NCBI GenBank assembly: GCA_024233395.1
Contig: JACKPR010000003.1
Coordinates: 186,001-250,000, forward strand
Reading direction: 5' to 3'
From: Chlamydiales bacterium
Lineage (GTDB): Bacteria > Chlamydiota > Chlamydiia > Chlamydiales > Simkaniaceae
DNA: 64,000 nt
Under the pieces are notes generated by a model. That model was not told the DNA's origin. It saw only the letters and a list, made by a program, of their open reading frames with translations, and did not search any database. The translations under genes and the position numbers were made by a program. Positions 58,445 to 64,000 of the stretch are shown piece by piece. Numbering within the stretch: the first letter of the stretch is position 1; each line of letters opens with the position of its first letter.

Positions 58445-59494
58445 TTATGACAAGTTTACCCATGAGAGTAAAGGAGTAAGGCGTTTCTTAATTCCTTCAC
58501 GAATTTTTAGTGTTCTCCCAAAATGTTCACCGATTTTTATTGCTCTTTCAGAATAAGTTGAACGACATCTAGAAACTGTAAGATGGGGATAGAATGTTTC
58601 GACTCGCTTAATAAGATCTTTCTCTATTCGAACCAATCCTTTTGTGGGAGCATGTTTTTCACATTGATATCCTTTTGCAAGTCCTTTGAAGAAGGCGTTT
58701 TTTGCAGCTGTTCCTTTTAAAAGGGGGTCCTTTTTTCTCCCTTTATTCCAAAGAATCTCGAAATGTTTATCTAAAAAATGGGCGACATATTCAGCAACTT
58801 CAACATTGACTCGGTCTCCAATAACTTCTAGGTAGAGAATTCCTCTTCCATGGTTTAAAACTGGATAGACAAAGAATGTGCGAAGAATTTCTGCAATAGC
58901 TTGAAGTTTTGCGCTGCTCCTCTTTTTTTCAAGTGTTCGTATAACTAGAGTTTCATCATCAACCTCAGTGATTTCTAAATTGTATTTAGATAAAAGTTCT
59001 TTAGCTTTGATGGTTGCTTGTTTTGCTTCCTCTGGTTGATGGCTTTCGCTAAGGGAAAGGAGTTTTCGAACTTTATCAACGATGCGTTTATTTTTAAGGG
59101 CTTTTTCTATGGGAACTCGAGCTTTTGAAATGGCTGAAGGCCATCCATAGCGTTTGCAGACCGCTTTAAATTCTTTTCCATGAGAAGGAACGTTCTCTCC
59201 ATGCTCAATAAAGGTGATATAATGTGCGAGTTCATGTCGAAGAAGGTTTTTGATTTCTTCTTCGTTTTCAAGAAGATAAAGTTTGTTGATCCCAATTTCG
59301 TAAAGAGAAGAGATGAAGTGCCCAAGCTTTGAAGGATGATCGAAAACAACAAATTGGAGAGGGTAGGAAATCCTTCCAATATAAAATCGTGTCCTTCCAA
59401 CTTTTAATCCCATCTCATTAGATAGAATTGCTAAAGAAAAGCGCCTAACTTTCATTAGAAAGGCTAAAATAGTTTGTGAGTAAAGAATTTCCAA
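58445..59494 (-). CDS. SprT-like zinc metallopeptidase with DUF2786 domain
   Basis: 349 residues. N-terminal SprT-like domain with the zinc site LLRHELAHYITF (HExxH) and a distal HGKEFKAVC; from about 135 a DUF2786 segment (DKVRKLLSLSESHQPEEAKQ) and a C-terminal region ending SERAIKIGEHFGRTL. TTG start at 59494 with GAGG close upstream; an ATG at 59455 lacks a ribosome site. SprT/Spartan proteases act on DNA-protein crosslinks in eukaryotes; the bacterial role is not settled. Confidence 0.85.
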   Translation of the reverse strand: MEILYSQTILAFLMKVRRFSLAILSNEMGLKVGRTRFYIGRISYPLQFVVFDHPSKLGHFISSLYEIGINKLYLLENEEEIKNLLRHELAHYITFIEHGENVPSHGKEFKAVCKRYGWPSAISKARVPIEKALKNKRIVDKVRKLLSLSESHQPEEAKQATIKAKELLSKYNLEITEVDDETLVIRTLEKKRSSAKLQAIAEILRTFFVYPVLNHGRGILYLEVIGDRVNVEVAEYVAHFLDKHFEILWNKGRKKDPLLKGTAAKNAFFKGLAKGYQCEKHAPTKGLVRIEKDLIKRVETFYPHLTVSRCRSTYSERAIKIGEHFGRTLKIREGIKKRLTPLLSWVNLS

Positions 59495-59617
59495 TGGACC
59501 TCATCGAGCTTTTTAGATATGATTATAAATAAAGAGATTGCTTTCGAACTAGGTTTTTTTGAGAGAATAATATTGGCGTGAAGGGAATCTCACTATACCG
59601 ATAAAATTGGAAAAGCG

Positions 59618-60703
59618 ATGCAAACAAAGATTCGTCTTGGAGTCCTTTTTGGGGGGCAGTCAGCAGAACATGAAGTTTCCATTAGATCTGCAAAATCAGT
59701 CTTTGAACATCTTGATCCGAATAAGTACGATGTTTTTCCTATTGGAATCGATAAGAAGGGATCGTGGCACTTTTTAAAAGGAGAACCTTTTCTCCTTGCT
59801 TTAAAGAATAACTTTTTACCGACATTTAAAAAGAATGACCCCCATTTCCCCCTTCTTTTGCAACGAGTTCCAGCTAAAGAAATCTTTTTTTCTCCTTGCG
59901 TTCTCAAAAGAAGTTTAGATGTTATTTTTCCTGTGCTCCATGGCCCTCTTGGAGAAGATGGAACTGTTCAAGGTCTAGTTGAACTTGCAAATATTCCTTA
60001 CGTAGGTCCCAATCATTTGAGTTCGGCAATCTGTATGGATAAGGGGATTATGAAGGAAATTTTAAAAGGGTCCTCTCTCCCAACTGCAGCTTATAAAATA
60101 CTTCATTATAGAGATCCTGTGGATGAACAAGGAATCATTCAAGCTCTGAATCTTCCTCTTTTTGTCAAACCTTCCCAAATGGGGTCATCGGTTGGAATCA
60201 GTAAGGTTCATACACAAGAAGAGCTCCTCCCAGCAATAAGAGAAGCTTTTAAATATGATGAGAGAATCTTGATCGAAGAATTTATTGATGGAAGAGAAAT
60301 TGAATGTTCTGTTTTAGGAAATGAAACTCCTGAAGCATCGCTTCCTGGAGAAATTATCCCGACGCATGAATTTTATTCCTATGAAGCTAAATATCTAGAT
60401 AAAAATGGTGCTCATTTTGTTATTCCAGCCAAGCTGAGTACAAAAAAAATTGATGAGGTCAAGGATTTAGCTATTCGAGCTTTTAATGCCCTTCGTTGTG
60501 AGGGGATGGCTCGTGTTGATTTTTTTCTTAAGAAAGATGGGACCCTCCTTCTCAATGAGTTAAATACGATCCCTGGTTTTACTTCTATAAGCCTTTACCC
60601 AAAACTCTGGGAAACAAGTGGAATTCCTTATTCCCAATTAATCGATCGACTCATAGAACTTTCTATTGAGCGTCATAAAAGAAAGAAAAGTTTTAGAAAA
60701 TAA
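59618..60703 (+). CDS. ddl: D-alanine--D-alanine ligase
   Basis: 361 residues, ATP-grasp: LGVLFGGQSAEHEVSIRSAK at the N-terminus, HGPLGEDGTVQGL, KPSQMGSSVGI, IEEFIDGREIECSVLG, LNELNTIPGFTSISLYP near the end. The omega-loop and the conserved Glu, Ser and Arg of the family are present. In Chlamydiaceae ddl is fused to murC; here it stands alone, another sign that this is a different chlamydial family. GGAA precedes the ATG. Confidence 0.97.
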   Translation: MQTKIRLGVLFGGQSAEHEVSIRSAKSVFEHLDPNKYDVFPIGIDKKGSWHFLKGEPFLLALKNNFLPTFKKNDPHFPLLLQRVPAKEIFFSPCVLKRSLDVIFPVLHGPLGEDGTVQGLVELANIPYVGPNHLSSAICMDKGIMKEILKGSSLPTAAYKILHYRDPVDEQGIIQALNLPLFVKPSQMGSSVGISKVHTQEELLPAIREAFKYDERILIEEFIDGREIECSVLGNETPEASLPGEIIPTHEFYSYEAKYLDKNGAHFVIPAKLSTKKIDEVKDLAIRAFNALRCEGMARVDFFLKKDGTLLLNELNTIPGFTSISLYPKLWETSGIPYSQLIDRLIELSIERHKRKKSFRK

Positions 60704-60726
60704 AGACAATCCGTTATATTAACGAC

Positions 60727-63700
60727 ATGGAAATAAAGGCCCTTTCCAACCAGAAGATTGAGCAAGCGAAGGATTTGACGATCCGCCCAACATTTCCTTT
60801 TTATAGCCGCTCAAAGAATCTTCAGACCCATGTAGATAAGATGAGAGAGGTACTTCTCTCATATCTTACTGACCCTCTTCCGTTCAAAGATAAAGAGTCT
60901 CTTGGCCAATGGATTAAAGACTCAATTCCTTGGATCACTTGGAGCTCATTTGAATCTCCTCCAGATTCTGTAACCCTTTTTTTCTTGATTAAACCTTTAA
61001 ATAGTTTACCTACAGAAACGTTTATTTCTGAAATGATTAAAAGATGGCTTCTTCCACACCAGGAAACGACAATTCTTTCATTTGAGCATATGGAGTTCTA
61101 TTTTGATCATTATCCCAAAGAAGCTCTTTTTCTTGGGGAAGTTAAAGTTCTAATTCAAAACAAAAAAGAAGCAAACCTCTTAAAGGAAAATCTTCCTCTT
61201 TTAAAAAGGGAAATTATTTCAGCGCTCTCTGCGAGGCGCTATGCAAAGTCACTTTTAGAAACTAAAATTTTACCTCTTGATCATAAGATGAATCTCATTC
61301 GGGAATCCTTTATAAAATTGATTCACCGTTTTCCTGATGAACTTGATGAAATTCTTTTTGAGAGGTTAGCTTTTATGCAGGCCTATGCATCCAAAGAATT
61401 TCGAGAAGAGAGATCCTATATTCATCTTGGAAAGATCATCTTAAGCTTTGTCTTGATTCGGAACCACTTGCGTCGGGAATTAAATGCCTTTCCAGAGAAA
61501 AGACATATGAAAATTCGCTTTATGCCTACAGAACTTTCTTTTCCGTTCGGCAAAAAGCCTGTTTTAGGTCTTTCTATTGGTCTTAATCTTTTTCATCAAT
61601 ATGAGTTTTTTAACGAAAAACATGTCTTGAGAGCGGTTCAAAAGTTTATTCCAAATGTGCGCATTGTTGCGGGGTCAACGTATCGTGCAAATCTTCTAAA
61701 TGATCCGATTGCAACTCTTTATGTGGAGTTAGAAAAAAATGATGGAAAGCCCCTGACGCTTGATGAGAGAATGCTTCTTAGAAGAAACTTAGAAGAAGAG
61801 CTGAAAAAAAGAATTGAGCACCTAGTTCCTTCTCTCTTTATGGTTCGAAATGAAGAAGAAACCATGAGAAATATTTTGATTCTTTCAAGAGAGCTTAAGT
61901 CTCCTGATGATCTTCCTCAAATGATGATCACTTTTGATCAACATTCCCAAGATGATTTGGTCTTTACTGTGGTTCTCCTTCGGGTGAAAAAAGAAGGGAT
62001 GCCTCCACTCCAAGACCTTATGAAGAACGTCGATCCTCGCATTCGCTTTATTTTAGATCGGGTTCAAATCGTGAACTTTCTTGAAAAAACCCACCCGATT
62101 GAAGCCAACGTTTTCCGTCTTCAAATTGCTAAGCTTCCCTCATTTTTAAGAATGGATTTTTCAGTGAATCTTTATCTAGCGAGAGAAGAAGTTGTTGCGT
62201 TTCTAAATAAGCATTTAGGAGAGATTCGTGATTATAATGGCGGGATGATGATTAAGCAGGGTGAACTTCTCACCCAATTTAAAAGACTCTTTCAAGATAT
62301 TTCAGTCCGTAATCAAGAATTATTGGAAAACTTTTTCTATTCCTTAAACCCCATTGAATCGCAGGCGACGATTTCTCTTCAATCCCTGAGTTTTTTCTTT
62401 GAGCTTTTTGTCAAAATGACGGAAAAAGAGTACTCAAATAGTCAATCTTATCTTATGCAGATGGATAAGGATGAAGATATTACGATAGCGATTACTCGTG
62501 CAAATGATCCAGATTTTCGTTCATCTGTCGAAGAAGCGCTTTCTGAAACACAAATTCAAGACCGCTCTTTAGTTTCTTCAGTCTTAACATTTGAAGGAAG
62601 TTATTATCTAAGCTATCTTTATGAAGAACCCGATAAGAAAAAGCAAAAACTTTTCGAAGAAACACTCACACAGACGTTAGAAAAGTGGCAAGCGGATAAG
62701 AATAAATTACAAATTCTTAGGGTTCCTTATACAGATATTGTATCGCTCGACCCAAGGATTGGAGGGGATCAGGATTCTTCTATCTTAGTAAAACTCCTTT
62801 TTGATGGATTGATGCGGATCAATGATAAAGGAATTCCAGAATGTGCTATTGCAGAAACCTATGAAGTATCAAGGGACAAAAAAACTTACACCTTTTACTT
62901 GAGAGATACAAAATGGTCTAATGGAGATTCTGTTACAGCATACGATTTTGAATACGCCTGGAAGAAAATTTTATCCCCAGGATTCATGACCCCTTTTGCC
63001 TATGTTTTTTATCCCATAAAAAATGCCAGAAGAGCTAAGGAAGGAAAATCTAGAATCGATGAAGTGGGGATTTTAGTCGTTGATGAAAAGACACTTGTTG
63101 TTGAACTCGAAAATCCTGCTCCATATTTCTTAGAACTTACAACAAATACCATGTATTCACCTGTGAATCATCGCATTGATAAATTGCATCCTAATTGGTC
63201 GAGTCAAAAAGATGAACATTTTGTTTGTAATGGACCTTTTAAACAAGGGAATCCCACCAGGAATCATGTTTATGAATTCCAAAAGAACCTATCCTATTGG
63301 AATAAAGAAAGCATCCATATCGATCAAATTCATTTGAGTCAATTAAAGGTAGATATAGCAGTACAGATGTTTAATAGTGGGCAACTCGATTGTATTGGAT
63401 CAAGTATGTGTCCAGCGGGCAATATCAATGTCAAAGAGTTGAAAGAAAGCCTTTCTCATTACCATTCGCTTCGAATTTTTTGGCAATGTTTCAATCTCAA
63501 CCACTTTCCTTTCAACCAGTTAAAAGTACGCCAAGCCTTTTCTATGGCAATTAATAGACAAGAGATTCTTCAATGGCATATAGGAGAAAGACTTGCTGCA
63601 TATACGCCGCTGCCTTATCAACTTTCGCAGTGTAAAGAAAGTCCTTTTCTTATTCGTGAGGATGAAAAAAAAGCAAAAGAGTTATTTGCTGAAGCCCTAG

Positions 63701-64000
63701 ATGAATTAGGAATGAAAATTGATGATTTTCCCATTATTTACATTTCTATTACTAACATAGATAAGAAAAGTGCTGAAACACTAAAAAACCAATTGGAAAG
63801 GGTTCTTGGAGTCAAGTGTGTTATTGAAGCTGCTGAATGGTCTTCACATTTTAAAAAAATGACAACAAGGAACTACCAATTAGGAGGGATTTACTGGGCC
63901 TCATGGTTAAATGATCCTATCTATACCCTTCAATCTTTTAAGGATGTTAAAGAAAAGGTGAATTTTACGGGATGGGAAAATAAATCCTTTCAAAACCTTT
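60727..64000 (+). CDS. Large protein with C-terminal OppA-type peptide-binding domain (partial)
   Basis: Open frame of 1091 codons that runs off the window. Residues 1 to about 655 are unlike anything I recognise: no signal peptide, mixed helices and strands (LSFPFGKKPVLGLSIGL, HLGEIRDYNGGMMIKQGELL). From about 660 it is an SBP_bac_5 (OppA/DppA) domain: ILRVPYTDIVSLDPRIGGDQ, LLFDGLMRINDKG, TKWSNGDSVTAYDFEYAWKK, PLKVRQAFSMAINR-like KVRQAFSMAINRQEIL. Substrate-binding proteins are normally secreted and about 520-600 long. Start ATG 60727 has no clear ribosome site. Confidence 0.8.
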   Translation, partial: MEIKALSNQKIEQAKDLTIRPTFPFYSRSKNLQTHVDKMREVLLSYLTDPLPFKDKESLGQWIKDSIPWITWSSFESPPDSVTLFFLIKPLNSLPTETFISEMIKRWLLPHQETTILSFEHMEFYFDHYPKEALFLGEVKVLIQNKKEANLLKENLPLLKREIISALSARRYAKSLLETKILPLDHKMNLIRESFIKLIHRFPDELDEILFERLAFMQAYASKEFREERSYIHLGKIILSFVLIRNHLRRELNAFPEKRHMKIRFMPTELSFPFGKKPVLGLSIGLNLFHQYEFFNEKHVLRAVQKFIPNVRIVAGSTYRANLLNDPIATLYVELEKNDGKPLTLDERMLLRRNLEEELKKRIEHLVPSLFMVRNEEETMRNILILSRELKSPDDLPQMMITFDQHSQDDLVFTVVLLRVKKEGMPPLQDLMKNVDPRIRFILDRVQIVNFLEKTHPIEANVFRLQIAKLPSFLRMDFSVNLYLAREEVVAFLNKHLGEIRDYNGGMMIKQGELLTQFKRLFQDISVRNQELLENFFYSLNPIESQATISLQSLSFFFELFVKMTEKEYSNSQSYLMQMDKDEDITIAITRANDPDFRSSVEEALSETQIQDRSLVSSVLTFEGSYYLSYLYEEPDKKKQKLFEETLTQTLEKWQADKNKLQILRVPYTDIVSLDPRIGGDQDSSILVKLLFDGLMRINDKGIPECAIAETYEVSRDKKTYTFYLRDTKWSNGDSVTAYDFEYAWKKILSPGFMTPFAYVFYPIKNARRAKEGKSRIDEVGILVVDEKTLVVELENPAPYFLELTTNTMYSPVNHRIDKLHPNWSSQKDEHFVCNGPFKQGNPTRNHVYEFQKNLSYWNKESIHIDQIHLSQLKVDIAVQMFNSGQLDCIGSSMCPAGNINVKELKESLSHYHSLRIFWQCFNLNHFPFNQLKVRQAFSMAINRQEILQWHIGERLAAYTPLPYQLSQCKESPFLIREDEKKAKELFAEALDELGMKIDDFPIIYISITNIDKKSAETLKNQLERVLGVKCVIEAAEWSSHFKKMTTRNYQLGGIYWASWLNDPIYTLQSFKDVKEKVNFTGWENKSFQNL

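Overview
The window is about 40% G+C and looks like the chromosome of an environmental (non-Chlamydiaceae) member of the Chlamydiota. This is inferred from gene content and order, not from any search. The pointers are the dciA-gyrB-gyrA-tmk-holB block, a lysine/diaminopimelate pathway using LL-diaminopimelate aminotransferase (dapL), thrS-like-infC-rpmI-rplT-pheS, stand-alone ddl, and many small membrane or helical proteins of the kind chlamydiae secrete. Menaquinone genes of the o-succinylbenzoate route (menF, menD), RHS/polymorphic-toxin genes and nadB argue against a human-pathogen Chlamydia and for a Simkania-, Waddlia-, Parachlamydia- or Rhabdochlamydia-like organism. I cannot say which.

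Layout. 1-2516 (minus): ubiE/menG-menF-menD, overlapping menaquinone genes. 2623-4402: a BlaI-type repressor, a sensor-less M56 (BlaR1-like) protease and a small secreted protein, with two matching 16-bp operators. 4449-7278: an S46 dipeptidyl-peptidase with a hairpin over its ribosome binding site, a hypothetical protein and a methyltransferase remnant. 7385-14086 (plus): replication block dciA, gyrB, gyrA, tmk, holB. 14149-20261: ankyrin membrane protein, DUF4143 ATPase, exonuclease, a 671-residue unknown, and MgtC. 20387-26525: nusB-murB-PHP phosphatase-folC, an unknown, mnmM, nadB.

26638-34184 is the most accessory region. It holds a 1813-residue secreted RHS protein with a short C-terminal toxin tip, a run of candidate immunity genes, and behind them broken toxin tips that still have their own immunity-like genes and a copy of the RHS linker. 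34263-37783: tRNA-Val, then a degenerate threonyl-tRNA synthetase homologue in the classical thrS position before infC-rpmI-rplT, and pheS right behind a terminator/attenuator. 37834-42743: two repeat-containing paralogues, tRNA-Ser with a tRNA-3'-end-containing tandem repeat, and small membrane proteins. 42773-51861: K+ channel-like protein, three tandem helical paralogues, CBS protein, autotransporter, two MFS carriers, hemH. 52122-56878: two exported cyclophilins and dapB-dapA-asd-dapL. 56886-64000: PPC protein, GGQ release-factor-like protein, acidic repeat protein, SprT/DUF2786 protein, ddl, and the start of a long protein with an OppA-like domain.

A thread through the second half is a family of about 165-bp palindromic elements with inverted-repeat ends (39506, 48827, 51948, 54679). 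I read these as miniature transposable elements (MITEs). Three of the four lie at or next to the start codon of a housekeeping gene, and one supplies both the end of dapA and the start of asd.
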